In this document: in pieces, positions 24,510 to 33,994 of the stretch
Position numbering within the stretch: the first letter of the stretch is position 1
How the letters are laid out: every line of letters starts with the position of its first letter
Source: Chryseobacterium sp. RU37D
GTDB taxonomy: Bacteria; Bacteroidota; Bacteroidia; Flavobacteriales; Weeksellaceae
DNA length: 64,000 nucleotides
NCBI RefSeq assembly: GCF_900156075.1
Contig: NZ_FTMM01000004.1
Coordinates: 89,000-152,999, forward strand
Direction of reading: 5' to 3'
Notes under the pieces: model-generated
Database searches by the model: none
Seen by the model: only the letters and a program-made list of their open reading frames with translations
What the model was told of the DNA's origin: nothing
Program-made: the position numbers and the translations under genes

Positions 24510-27305
24510 TTAAAAATTAACTTGTAATCCTAAAAGGAATGTTCTAGTTGTTGGATAATTATAAAGATTAATAGCTCCCGGAACAAAAGTTCCGTTATTC
24601 ACTTGAGTTTCAGAAGCAACGGCAACTTCAGGATCTCCAGTAAAGTTAGTCCAAAGAGCTAAATTTTGTCCAGAACCATAAATTCTTACACTATTTACCG
24701 GAATATTGCCAAGAAGTTTTTTATCAAAAGTGTAGCCAACCTCCAAAGATCTAAATCTTACAAAATCAGTTTTCTGTAAGAAAGCGTCGGTAGTCTCTAT
24801 GCCATTGACTGTAGGAGCGGGCAAAACATTAGAATCTCCAGGATTTCTCCAATAGTTGAAAGCATCAGTACTTAGGTTTTGGTTATACGCTGAAAAATCT
24901 ACTAAATTTTGAGCCATAATATTATAACTGTAACCTCCTGTCTGGAAAGAAAAATCTGCATTTAGATCAAATCCTTTATATCTAAATGTTGTACCAAATC
25001 CCCCATAAGCACTTGGCAAAGTTGATTTTCCATGTAAAAACTGCGCATCACTTGAGCTATACACATTTGTGATGGAGCCATCTAGTTTATAATATAATGC
25101 CTCTCCTGTTTGGGAATCTACACCAGCGCTTTTTACCATTTTAAAAATAGTTGGTTCCATATCAACACTCATAAATGTGTAGCCATCTAAACTTAGTTGA
25201 GTATTACTTCCATATAAACTTTTTACAGCATATTTCAACATTGAAATATTTCCCCTTACTGACCAATCAAAGTTGTTATTTTTGATAATATCTATATTCA
25301 ATTCTGATTCTAGACCTTTTATTTGAATATTTCCAGCATTAGTTATACTAGAAAAAAGATATCCACCACCTTCATACTGAGTACTAGGAATTGCATATAA
25401 GAAATCTTTTCTATCATCTTTAAACACTTCAGCACTCAATTTAATTCTATTTTTAAACATTACTAAATCGACTCCTAAGTTTTGAGATGTTTTAGATTCC
25501 CATTTCAAATCTTTATTTCCTACAACATTTGATGGTCCTGCTGTTGGATCTGTACCATAATCTCCAGAAACTATTGAAATAAGATTTTGATAATCCGCCA
25601 AAGCTGCTACGTTTCCTGTTGTTCCAACACTATACCTAAATTTAACATCATTAAAAAATGGAATATCAAAGAAGGATTCCTTAGCCAAATTCCATGCAAT
25701 TGAAGCGGACCAAAAATTCCCATACTTATTATCTCGCCCTAATCTTGAGTTACCATCTCTTCGTATTGACCCAGATAATAAATATCTATTGTCATAGTTA
25801 TAATCTACAATTCCTAATAAACTTACATATCTAGTAGAGGTTGTGTTTCCTGTGATAGCAAATGGAGTTGCTGCAGATCCAATATCTGTAACATCTGGAC
25901 TAAGCATTACCCTCTTTGTGGCTGATAAGCTACCAAACTCTTCTTGAGTATATTCGAACATAGCTACTGCTCCAAGCTTATGTTTGCCAAATGATTTACT
26001 GAAATCTAATCTATTATTGAATACATATGACCAAAAGTCTGATCTAGTATCTCTAATACTCCCATCAGGATACCCATAAACAGCAGCTATTTCAGAACCT
26101 TTCTTTACAACATATTTATTTTTTCTAAGGTCATAAATATTTCCAAAAGTTGACTTAAAGGTCAATCCCTTAAAAAATTCATATGTTCCAGAGATTTGGC
26201 CATTAATTCTTGTTCTCCAGTCTGTTGTAAGTTCGTTTCTTCTAAGGTCTATTGGGTTAATTGAATTACTGGTTGGATTAAAGCTTCCATCAGCATCATA
26301 AACCGTTTCATAAGGATTAAGAGTATATATTGAATAAAAAGGACTTAAAGCATTATAGGAAAATCTTTGATCTTGAGTTTTAACATTTACAATTCCAAAA
26401 TCAAATCCTAATTTGATTTTGTCTGTTACCTGCTGATCAAAATTAAATCTTGCATTATATCTTTTAAATCCATCTAATTCTTGTAATATCCCTGAATCTG
26501 AATCATATCCTAAAGATGCAAAATAAGAATTTTTATCACTCCCCCCCCTTACGGATAAGTTATGATATTGTATGCTTGAATTTTTTAATATATCTTTAGA
26601 CCAATCATGATCCTTAGCCAACAATTTAGCAGTCTCTTGAGGAGTATAAACAGGGTTAGGGTTTAAACCCAAATTTGACATTTCATTCTCAAATTGTATC
26701 TTTTGAGACGTGTTCATCATTGTAAAGTTAATATCCTTTGGTTTATATGCGAACCCAAATCTAGTATCATAAACAATATTAGGCTTACCAGATTTACCCC
26801 TTTTGGTCGTAATTACGATTACTCCATTTGCTGCTCTAGCTCCATAAACTGCAGTTGAAGCGGCATCCTTTAATTCAGTTACACTTTCTATATCAGATGG
26901 TGGAATAGAATTAAATTGACGTTGTGTCATATAAATTCCATCAACGACAAATAAAGGATCTGAAGCTCCTAAAGTTGAAGAAACATTAATAGCACCTCTA
27001 ATTCTGATTGAGCCTGGTTCTCCTGGTTTACCTGAGTTTGTAGAAACTTGTAATCCTGACATTTTACCTTGTAGCATGTTTGTAATACCAGTACTTGATG
27101 CAGACATTCGTGACAACTCATCACCAGCAACAACAGAAACAGCTTGAGTAATTTCTTCTTTTTTCTTTTTTTGCACCCCAACTAAAACAACCTCACCTAT
27201 CTCTTTTACCTTTGTGACAGTATCCTTTTTAGTAGTTTGGGCGCTTACAGCTTGCCCTGTAAAAAACAGAACACCAGCTGTTAATACACGTAATTTTACA
27301 TTCAT
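24510..27305 (-). CDS. SusC/RagA-family TonB-linked outer-membrane transporter
   Basis: A TonB-dependent barrel of 931 residues if it starts at the ATG at 27305 (MNVKLRVL...); an ATG at 27314 is also in frame. The signal peptide ends AVSAQ. After a short linker the plug domain (about 50-160) shows GLQVSTNSGKPGEPGSIRIR, LFVVDGIYM and AASTAVYGARAANGVIVITT, all SusC hallmarks. There is no N-terminal carboxypeptidase-like domain, so it is a short form. The rest is the 22-strand barrel, ending LLGLQVNF. It pairs with the SusD gene and imports bulky nutrients using TonB energy. Confidence 0.95.
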   Translation of the reverse strand: MNVKLRVLTAGVLFFTGQAVSAQTTKKDTVTKVKEIGEVVLVGVQKKKKEEITQAVSVVAGDELSRMSASSTGITNMLQGKMSGLQVSTNSGKPGEPGSIRIRGAINVSSTLGASDPLFVVDGIYMTQRQFNSIPPSDIESVTELKDAASTAVYGARAANGVIVITTKRGKSGKPNIVYDTRFGFAYKPKDINFTMMNTSQKIQFENEMSNLGLNPNPVYTPQETAKLLAKDHDWSKDILKNSSIQYHNLSVRGGSDKNSYFASLGYDSDSGILQELDGFKRYNARFNFDQQVTDKIKLGFDFGIVNVKTQDQRFSYNALSPFYSIYTLNPYETVYDADGSFNPTSNSINPIDLRRNELTTDWRTRINGQISGTYEFFKGLTFKSTFGNIYDLRKNKYVVKKGSEIAAVYGYPDGSIRDTRSDFWSYVFNNRLDFSKSFGKHKLGAVAMFEYTQEEFGSLSATKRVMLSPDVTDIGSAATPFAITGNTTSTRYVSLLGIVDYNYDNRYLLSGSIRRDGNSRLGRDNKYGNFWSASIAWNLAKESFFDIPFFNDVKFRYSVGTTGNVAALADYQNLISIVSGDYGTDPTAGPSNVVGNKDLKWESKTSQNLGVDLVMFKNRIKLSAEVFKDDRKDFLYAIPSTQYEGGGYLFSSITNAGNIQIKGLESELNIDIIKNNNFDWSVRGNISMLKYAVKSLYGSNTQLSLDGYTFMSVDMEPTIFKMVKSAGVDSQTGEALYYKLDGSITNVYSSSDAQFLHGKSTLPSAYGGFGTTFRYKGFDLNADFSFQTGGYSYNIMAQNLVDFSAYNQNLSTDAFNYWRNPGDSNVLPAPTVNGIETTDAFLQKTDFVRFRSLEVGYTFDKKLLGNIPVNSVRIYGSGQNLALWTNFTGDPEVAVASETQVNNGTFVPGAINLYNYPTTRTFLLGLQVNF

Positions 27306-27334
27306 ACTTAACAAATTTTAATATTTTTATCAAG

Positions 27335-27365
27335 CAAATATGTTAATAAATATTAACATTAACAA
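27335..27365 (-). promoter_or_regulatory. Promoter of susC overlapped by an 18-bp palindrome
   Basis: On the minus strand TTG (27363-27365), a 20-bp spacer and CATATTTG (27335-27342) make a good TTG/TAnnTTTG promoter with one mismatch. The sequence TGTTAATAAATATTAACA at 27341-27358 is a perfect palindrome (8-bp arms, 2-bp centre) that covers the edge of the -7 box and most of the spacer, where a repressor would act. Confidence 0.55.
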
Positions 27366-27550
27366 ATTTTTAACGTAAATTAAAATAGGATAATTGTTTA
27401 TATTTACATCAATTATATTAAATTATTATCTTTGTATTAATTAATAATATATAAACTAAAAAAATTCACTCTATAAAATATTTTTTAACATTTTATTTTT
27501 AGTGAAAATATAGTTATTTAGAATTATTATAAATTTGATTTTCGATAAAA

Positions 27551-27578
27551 TAAAAAAAACCCACTAAAATAAGTGGGT
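27551..27578 (-). terminator. Intrinsic terminator after infB
   Basis: ACCCACT and AGTGGGT form a 7-bp stem with a six-base loop; a T8 run follows on the minus strand. It lies about 25 bp after the infB stop, at the edge of the AT-rich 288-base gap that holds the susC promoter. Confidence 0.85.
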
Positions 27579-27603
27579 AAATTTTTATCTTAAAAAATTA
27601 GAG

Positions 27604-30600
27604 TTATTTCAATTTCTTCTTAACAGCTACTTCTTCGTAAACTTCTAGAATATCACCGACTTCGATGTCGTTATAACCTTTAAGGTTCAATCCGCATTCG
27701 TAGCCTTTTGTAACTTCTTTTACATCGTCTTTGAAACGTTTTAAACTTTCTAGTTCTCCGTCGAATTTCACAATGCCGTCCCTCAATAGACGTACTTTCG
27801 ATTGCCTTGTAACTTTTCCCGTAAGAACCATACAACCTGCGATAGTACCTACTTTAGAAATCTTGAATACCTCACGGATTTCTACGTTACCGATTACTTG
27901 TTCCTGAATTTCCGGAGAAAGCATTCCCTCCATCGCTTCTTTAACCTCATCGATAGCTTTATAGATTACAGAATATGTTCTGATCTCAATTTCCTCACGA
28001 TCCGCAAGCTCTTTTGCATTTGCTCCAGCTCTTACGTTGAATCCTATGATAATTGCATCGGATGCTGCCGCTAAGTTGATATCAGATTCAGTGATCTGCC
28101 CAACACCTGAATGAAGGATTTTAACGCTGATTTCCTCTGTTGATAATCTCTGTAACTGATCAGAAAGCGCTTCCACAGAACCATCCACATCACCTTTAAG
28201 AATAATATTCAATTCCTTGAATTCACCTAAAGCAATACGTCTACCCAATTCTTCAAGTGTTGTATGTTTCTTAGTTCTGATTGATAATTCTCTCTGTAAT
28301 TGTTCTCTCTTATTTGCGATAGCCTTACCTTCACTTTCATCAGCATATACCCGGAATTTATCCCCAGCTGTAGGTGCTCCGTCCAAACCTAAGATGGTTG
28401 CAGGGATTGAAGGGCCTGCTTCTGCTAAATTTTTCCCTCTTTCATCAAGCAAAGCTTTTACTTTACCGTGATTTTTACCAGCTACCACATAATCCCCAAC
28501 TTTTAAAGTTCCTGTTTGTACCAACATTGTTGCTACATAACCTCTACCTTTATCTAAAGATGCTTCGATTACAACTCCGTTTGCAGCTCTGTTAGGATTA
28601 GCTTTTAATTCAAGCATTTCTGCCTGTAATAATACTTTCTCTAATAAAAGATCTATATTATTACCCATTTTAGCTGAAATTTCCTGAGCCTGTACATTTC
28701 CACCCCATTCTTCCACCAAAATATTCATTCCGGAAAGTTGCTGACGGATGTTATCAGGATTTGCATTCGGTTTATCAACCTTGTTGATTGCAATAATCAT
28801 CGGTACTCCTGCAGCCTGTGCGTGAGAAATTGCTTCTTTCGTTTGAGGCATCACATCATCATCGGCAGCAATTACGATAATTGCAATATCCGTAACCTGT
28901 GCACCTCTGGCTCTCATCGCTGTAAAGGCTTCGTGACCTGGCGTATCTAAGAATGTAATTCTCTGACTGTTTTCGAGCTTCACGTTATAAGCTCCAATGT
29001 GCTGTGTAATACCTCCGGATTCTCCGGCGATTACGTTGGTTTTTCTAATGTAGTCAAGCAATGAAGTTTTACCGTGGTCAACGTGCCCCATTACCGTTAC
29101 AATCGGTGCTCTTGGCAACAGATCTTCTTCGCTGTCGATTTCGTCTTCTGCATCACTTTCTTCAAGGTCTGCATCAGAGAATTCAATTTTATACCCGAAT
29201 TCATCGGCTACCAATAATAAGGTATCAGCTTCTAGTCTTTGGTTCATGGTAACCATTACTCCTAATGAGAAACAAGCAGAAATTACTTCTGTTGGCGAAA
29301 CATTCATTAAACTTGCTAATTCACCTACAGTGATGAATTCTGTTACCTTTAATGTTCTGTCTGCTGCATCAATTTCCTGCTGACGCTCGTCTTGCTCTCT
29401 ACGGAAGTTTCTTTTATCTTTTCTGTGTTTGGCAGATTTAGATTTACCTCCTTTATTCGTCAATTTTTCAAGGGTTTCCTTGATTTGGTTTTTAACTTGC
29501 TCGTCTGTTAATTCAACAGGCATTGTTCTCTGGCCTGGCCTATTGTTCCCAAAACGGTTTCCGCCTTGTCCTTGTGAACGGTTACCTTGACCTCCCTGAC
29601 CTTGTGGGCGATTTCCTTGGTTATTTCCGAAACGGTTTCCTCCACCTTGACCACCTTGTCCACTCTGGCCTTGAGGACGGTTCCCCTGACCTCCCTGGTT
29701 GTTGTTTCCAAAACGGTTTCCGCCTTGCCCGCCCTGACCTTGAGGACGGTTGCTTTGCCCAGCTTGGCCTTGAGGACGGTTCCCCTGGCCTCCCTGGTTA
29801 TTACTGTTTCCACCTTGTTGGTTCTGGCCGCCAGGTTTCTCAATCCTTTTTCGTTTCTTTTTTGCTCCGGCACCTTTGGATTTATCGGCAAACTGGCTTA
29901 GGTCAATTTTTTCGCCCACAATTTTAGGGCCATCAAGCTTCTGATATACAGTCTCTATCTTTTGAGGTTCCTGAGGTTCTTCTTCCACTTTTTCCGATTC
30001 ATCAGCTTTTACCTCAACAGGCTTAGCCTGGATTTCTACAGATTTGGGAGTTTCTTTTGGTTTTTCTTCCGCCACTGGTTTTTCCTCTTCTTTTTTCTCT
30101 TCAGTTTTTGGCTTGTCTTTTTTTACCGGTCTGTTTTTAGACTCTATTTGAGACAAATCTATTTTATCTAAAACTTTGAATTCCTGTTTTTCAGCTGCTG
30201 CCTTTATTTCAGGATCAGGGACAGCTCCTTCTTTTTTTTCTTCAATTACAGGTCCAGGTTTTGGAGCAGGAGTCTCTTCAATTTCGGGCTGTTTAGGCTC
30301 TAAGTCTATTTTACCTAAAATTTTAGTTTCCGGTTTATTAGCTTTAGCTCTTATTACTTCAGGGGTCTTCTTTTCTTCAATTTCCAGTTTTTCTTCCGGA
30401 ACTTTTGTGATCACCACCTCATGGGAAGCTTTTCTTTGCTCGCCATCCTTGGCAAACTCAGCCTCCAATGCAGAATATGCCGCTTCTTCTAATTGAGCGT
30501 TAGGATTGCTTTCAACCTCGATACCCTTAGCTTGTAAAAATTCTACTAATCTGGACATCGAAATATTGAATTCCTTAACCGCTTTATTTAATCTAATTTT

Positions 30601-30606
30601 TGGCAT
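27604..30606 (-). CDS. infB: Translation initiation factor IF-2
   Basis: A 1000-residue GTPase that brings fMet-tRNA to the 30S subunit. The N-terminus ([17 protein letters not shown]) has the IF2_N fold, followed by a long acidic and Lys/Pro/Glu linker and a Gly/Gln/Asn/Arg-rich stretch (about 265-360, units like [11 protein letters not shown]). A second IF2_N and the GTP-binding domain start near 500 with [17 protein letters not shown] and NKVDKP. Domains II to IV follow, ending VAVKKKLK. The Gly/Gln-rich tract is common in Bacteroidota IF-2 but may vary in length. It is the last gene of rimP-nusA-infB. Confidence 0.97.
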   Translation of the reverse strand: MPKIRLNKAVKEFNISMSRLVEFLQAKGIEVESNPNAQLEEAAYSALEAEFAKDGEQRKASHEVVITKVPEEKLEIEEKKTPEVIRAKANKPETKILGKIDLEPKQPEIEETPAPKPGPVIEEKKEGAVPDPEIKAAAEKQEFKVLDKIDLSQIESKNRPVKKDKPKTEEKKEEEKPVAEEKPKETPKSVEIQAKPVEVKADESEKVEEEPQEPQKIETVYQKLDGPKIVGEKIDLSQFADKSKGAGAKKKRKRIEKPGGQNQQGGNSNNQGGQGNRPQGQAGQSNRPQGQGGQGGNRFGNNNQGGQGNRPQGQSGQGGQGGGNRFGNNQGNRPQGQGGQGNRSQGQGGNRFGNNRPGQRTMPVELTDEQVKNQIKETLEKLTNKGGKSKSAKHRKDKRNFRREQDERQQEIDAADRTLKVTEFITVGELASLMNVSPTEVISACFSLGVMVTMNQRLEADTLLLVADEFGYKIEFSDADLEESDAEDEIDSEEDLLPRAPIVTVMGHVDHGKTSLLDYIRKTNVIAGESGGITQHIGAYNVKLENSQRITFLDTPGHEAFTAMRARGAQVTDIAIIVIAADDDVMPQTKEAISHAQAAGVPMIIAINKVDKPNANPDNIRQQLSGMNILVEEWGGNVQAQEISAKMGNNIDLLLEKVLLQAEMLELKANPNRAANGVVIEASLDKGRGYVATMLVQTGTLKVGDYVVAGKNHGKVKALLDERGKNLAEAGPSIPATILGLDGAPTAGDKFRVYADESEGKAIANKREQLQRELSIRTKKHTTLEELGRRIALGEFKELNIILKGDVDGSVEALSDQLQRLSTEEISVKILHSGVGQITESDINLAAASDAIIIGFNVRAGANAKELADREEIEIRTYSVIYKAIDEVKEAMEGMLSPEIQEQVIGNVEIREVFKISKVGTIAGCMVLTGKVTRQSKVRLLRDGIVKFDGELESLKRFKDDVKEVTKGYECGLNLKGYNDIEVGDILEVYEEVAVKKKLK

Positions 30607-30683
30607 CTATTATTTTTACTATTTTTTAATTCTTAAAATTAAAGTATTTCTTTGTTACTGTTCATTAAAATTTATTTAAAATC

Positions 30684-31919
30684 TTAATCTTCAAATTCTT
30701 CTCTAAGAATACGCTTCACTTCTTCAATAGTTTCCTCTTCAAGGTCAACCATATTTAATAAGCTTTCAGTTTCTTTATCTAAAACTGATTTTGCAGTAGT
30801 AAGACCTACTTTCTTAAATTCATCTAAAATCCACTGCTCAATATCATCATTGAATTCTTTTAGTTCAACATCATCATCTTCGCTGGATTCTCTGTGCACA
30901 TCAATTTCATAGCCTGACAACCAAGAAGCAAGTCTAATATTCTGACCTTGTTTTCCGATTACTTTAGAAATCTCTTCAACTGGAGTGTATACCAATGCGT
31001 ATTGCTGCTCCTCATTGATGTCAATTTTGTTAATGGTAACGTTTCCTAAAGCTCTTTTCACCAAAATCTCAGGGTTCTTAGACCACTGAATAACATCGAT
31101 GTTCTCATTTCTCAACTCTCTTACCACTCCGTGAATTCTCGAACCTTTCACGCCCACACAAGCTCCTACAGGATCGATTCTGTCGTCGTAAGCATCTACT
31201 GCAATCTTTGCCTTTTCACCAGGAATTCTCACTACCTTTTTCAGCATGATCGTTCCGTCCTGGATTTCAGGAATTTCCAGCTCTAATAATTTCTCAAGGA
31301 ATTTAGGCGCAGTTCTGGAAATAATAATCTGTGGCTTTGAACCTTTGAAGTCTACTGTCTCTACAATAGCTCTGATATTCTCACCTTTTTTAAAGAAATC
31401 TGATTGAATCTGATTTTCTTTAGGCAAAATGAATTCGTTTCCTTCATCATCCAACAAGATCACATGCTTGTGACGGATATGGTGAATCTCTCCTACTACG
31501 ATCTCCCCGATTCTGTCTTTGAACTGCTCGTACAACATGGCATTGTTGTGTTCCTGCAATTTCGTAGCCAAAATCTGCTTCAAAGTAAGGATATTTCTTC
31601 TTCCCAACTGTGCTACAGGGATTTCCATGGTAAAATCTTCACCTACCTCGAAAGTAGGGTCTATTTTCTTAGCTTCCGAGATTTCGATTTCCAAATCATC
31701 GTCTTCAGACATTTCGTCCTCTACGATTGTTTTGTTTAAAAATATCTGGAAATCTCCTTTATCAGGGTTTACAATCACATCAAAATGATCATCCGAATCA
31801 TATCTTTTTCTCAAAAGTGTCTTCAGCGAGTCTTCAATAATCGCCATAAGATCAATCTTACTGATCCCTTTTTCGTCTTTAAAATCACCAAAGGATTCAA
31901 TCAACGCTATATTGTCCAT
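30684..31919 (-). CDS. nusA: Transcription termination/antitermination factor NusA
   Basis: A 411-residue RNA-polymerase factor. It shows the N-terminal polymerase-binding domain (1-130), the S1 domain (about 135-200, IVVGEIHHIRHKHVILLDDEGNEFILPK) and two KH domains with RIDPVGACVGVKGSRI and VIGKQGQNIRLAS. The C-terminal acidic repeats found in E. coli are absent, as in many bacteria. It lies between rimP (16 bp) and infB (77 bp). NusA commonly regulates its own operon, which makes the leader hairpin upstream of rimP of interest. Confidence 0.96.
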   Translation of the reverse strand: MDNIALIESFGDFKDEKGISKIDLMAIIEDSLKTLLRKRYDSDDHFDVIVNPDKGDFQIFLNKTIVEDEMSEDDDLEIEISEAKKIDPTFEVGEDFTMEIPVAQLGRRNILTLKQILATKLQEHNNAMLYEQFKDRIGEIVVGEIHHIRHKHVILLDDEGNEFILPKENQIQSDFFKKGENIRAIVETVDFKGSKPQIIISRTAPKFLEKLLELEIPEIQDGTIMLKKVVRIPGEKAKIAVDAYDDRIDPVGACVGVKGSRIHGVVRELRNENIDVIQWSKNPEILVKRALGNVTINKIDINEEQQYALVYTPVEEISKVIGKQGQNIRLASWLSGYEIDVHRESSEDDDVELKEFNDDIEQWILDEFKKVGLTTAKSVLDKETESLLNMVDLEEETIEEVKRILREEFED

Positions 31920-31935
31920 CTATTCTTTTTTCTTT

Positions 31936-32403
31936 TTAAAATTTAATTGTTACTAATGCTTTCTTAATCTCAGAGTACGAAATTTCTTTTTCCTCCTCCA
32001 CATCTACTTTTCCTTTACCTATATCTTTCGGTTTGCGATAACGCAGGACAAGAGTGATCCTTTCTTCATCTACTTTTACCAATTCACCTTCAATTTCTGA
32101 AGAGTCATTGAGTAAAACTTCAATTTCTCTTCCGATATTCTTTATAAATTGTCTTGGAGTTGTCAGAGGTTCACTTAATCCTGCAGACATTACCTGTAAG
32201 CTGAAATCATGCTCCTCACGATCCATATTGAATTCTATTGCACGGCTTGCATCAAGGCAGTCCTGCAAAGAAACTCCGTTGTCACCATCCAAAATCACCG
32301 TGATGTCATCCCCTGCAGAAATTTTTAAATCAATAAGAAATAAATCTTTTCTGGTTTCAAGGAATTCATTTAATAATTCTTCAATTCTTTTTCTAAACTC
32401 CAT
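31936..32403 (-). CDS. rimP: Ribosome maturation factor RimP
   Basis: A 155-residue cytoplasmic protein needed for 30S assembly. It has the RimP N-domain (FLIDLKISAGDDITVILDGDNG, LQDCLDASRAIE) and the SH3-like C-domain (IEVLLNDSSEIEGELV, ITLVLRYRK). Length is normal. It is the first gene of the rimP-nusA-infB operon, whose promoter and leader hairpin lie within 110 bp upstream. Confidence 0.94.
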   Translation of the reverse strand: MEFRKRIEELLNEFLETRKDLFLIDLKISAGDDITVILDGDNGVSLQDCLDASRAIEFNMDREEHDFSLQVMSAGLSEPLTTPRQFIKNIGREIEVLLNDSSEIEGELVKVDEERITLVLRYRKPKDIGKGKVDVEEEKEISYSEIKKALVTIKF

Positions 32404-32433
32404 AAATTATATAAAATCTTGATTTACTGTACG

Positions 32434-32459
32434 AAAAAAGGCTTTCTTCCGAAGGCCTT
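32434..32459 (-). terminator. Terminator-like hairpin in the rimP leader (possible attenuator)
   Basis: Read on the minus strand, AAGGC pairs with GCCTT around a mini-hairpin (CTTCGGAAG), and TTTT completes a U-rich end. It lies between the promoter at 32485-32514 and the rimP start at 32403, with no gene upstream for it to terminate. That placement suggests attenuation of rimP-nusA-infB. Confidence 0.55.
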
Positions 32460-32484
32460 CCCATGTTTTTCCGTAAATCCATTG

Positions 32485-32514
32485 CAAATATACGAAATTT
32501 TATTAAAAAAGCAA
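32485..32514 (-). promoter_or_regulatory. Promoter of the rimP-nusA-infB operon
   Basis: On the minus strand TTG (32512-32514), a 19-bp spacer and TATATTTG (32485-32492) match the Bacteroidota consensus fully. The predicted transcript starts near 32479 and has a leader of about 75 nt before rimP. Confidence 0.7.
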
Positions 32515-32588
32515 AACATCTTATTATCAAGAGAATAAGTTAATTTTTATTTACATTAAATTAAACGTGGTAATGATTGTATTTTTAT

Positions 32589-32596
32589 TATTTTTG
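32589..32596 (+). promoter_or_regulatory. Possible -7 box of the ugd gene
   Basis: TATTTTTG matches TAnnTTTG and would start transcription near 32603, 18 bp before the TTG start of ugd. No good -33 element was found. The box lies inside the extra N-terminal codons of the longer open frame, which argues for the TTG start. Confidence 0.4.
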
Positions 32597-32620
32597 TCAT
32601 TGAATTTAAAAACATATATT

Positions 32621-33931
32621 TTGAATATTACTATTGTAGGAACAGGTTATGTAGGATTGGTAACAGGCACAACACTTGCAGAACTTGGAAATTCAGTATA
32701 CTGTGTAGATATTGATGAGAAAAAAGTAGAAGACATGAAAAGCGGCGTAGTTCCCATCTACGAGCCGAATCTTGAAGAAATGTTTCTAAGGAACATACAG
32801 GCGGAGAGATTATTTTTCACTACCAATTTAAAAGAAGCATTAGACAAAAGTGAAGTGATCTATCTGGCTTTACCTACTCCACCGGGAGAAGACGGATCTG
32901 CAGATCTTTCTTATGTTTTAAAGGTAGCCAACGATATTGGAGAATTGATGACTGAATATAAAGTTGTCGTGAATAAAAGTACCGTTCCCGTAGGTACAGC
33001 CGACAGAGTAAGGGAAGTAATTGCCTCCAAAACTCAGATTCCTTTTGATGTAGTTTCTAATCCCGAATTTTTAAGGGAAGGTTTTGCCGTTGAAGACTCG
33101 ATGAATCCTGCGAGAGTGGTTGTAGGGTCAAGCTCTGATAAGGCTAAAGATATTATGGCTAAAATTTATCAGCCATTCACCAATACCGGAATTCCGATCA
33201 TTTTCATGGACGAAAAGTCTTCTGAACTCACAAAATATGCAGCCAATTCATTCTTAGCCGTAAAAATCACGTTTATGAACGAAATTGCCAACTATTGCGA
33301 AAAAGTAGGTGCAGACGTAGATAAAGTAAGATTAGGAATGGGAAGCGATGACAGAATCGGTCACAGATTTTTATTCCCGGGAATCGGATATGGAGGAAGC
33401 TGTTTCCCGAAAGATGTGAAAGCTTTAATAAAGTCGGGAAAGCAGGAAGATTTTAATTTCCAGATTTTAGAGGCAACAGAAAATGTGAATAGCGCTCAGA
33501 AAGTGATCCTTGTTTCAGAAATTGAAAAATATTTCGGAGGAAGCCTTGAAGGAAAAACCATTGCCATGTGGGGATTAGCCTTTAAAGCCAATACAGATGA
33601 TATTCGCGAAGCTTCTTCTTTAGATAATATTGCACTGCTTTTAGAAAAAGGCGCAAAAATTGTAGCTTATGATGCCATTGCAGAAAATAATGTACAAAAA
33701 TTGTTAGGCGACAAAATCCAATACGCAAAAAGCATGTATGAAGCCCTGGAGAATGCAGACGCTTTATTCATCGCTACAGAATGGCCTGAGTTTAAAAACC
33801 CTAATTTTGAACTAATGTCTAAAAAGATGAAGAATAAAACAATTTTCGACGGAAGAAATATGTATCCGCTGGAAATTCCCGAACAAAACGGATTCTTTTA
33901 TAAAAGTATCGGACGTAAAGCGATTAAATAA
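32621..33931 (+). CDS. ugd: UDP-glucose 6-dehydrogenase
   Basis: A cytoplasmic enzyme that oxidises UDP-glucose to UDP-glucuronic acid with NAD, feeding uronic acids to the polysaccharide genes that follow. The start is placed at the TTG at 32621, giving NITIVGTGYVGLVTGTTLAE, where the Rossmann fold begins; a longer frame from 32567 adds a hydrophobic stretch unlike the family. Length is then 436 residues. Landmarks: STVPVGTADR, NPEFLREG, the catalytic Cys in GYGGSCFPKD and FKANTDDIREAS. It is the first gene of the plus-strand polysaccharide locus, diverging from rimP. Confidence 0.94.
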   Translation: MNITIVGTGYVGLVTGTTLAELGNSVYCVDIDEKKVEDMKSGVVPIYEPNLEEMFLRNIQAERLFFTTNLKEALDKSEVIYLALPTPPGEDGSADLSYVLKVANDIGELMTEYKVVVNKSTVPVGTADRVREVIASKTQIPFDVVSNPEFLREGFAVEDSMNPARVVVGSSSDKAKDIMAKIYQPFTNTGIPIIFMDEKSSELTKYAANSFLAVKITFMNEIANYCEKVGADVDKVRLGMGSDDRIGHRFLFPGIGYGGSCFPKDVKALIKSGKQEDFNFQILEATENVNSAQKVILVSEIEKYFGGSLEGKTIAMWGLAFKANTDDIREASSLDNIALLLEKGAKIVAYDAIAENNVQKLLGDKIQYAKSMYEALENADALFIATEWPEFKNPNFELMSKKMKNKTIFDGRNMYPLEIPEQNGFFYKSIGRKAIK

Positions 33932-33994
33932 AAAGTCAAGTTAATAGTAAAAGATCCAAAAACAATTAATCAAGGCTAAAAGCATATCATAAAT

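Noticed and set aside
29523..29820. Apparent tandem DNA repeats that could be a CRISPR-like array
   Set aside because: The repeats are imperfect, in frame with IF-2 and have no spacers of constant length.
29508..29901. Long open frames on both strands opposite and in shifted frames of infB
   Set aside because: They come from the repetitive Gly/Gln/Asn-rich coding tract of IF-2, which keeps other frames free of stops. The IF-2 frame explains the region.
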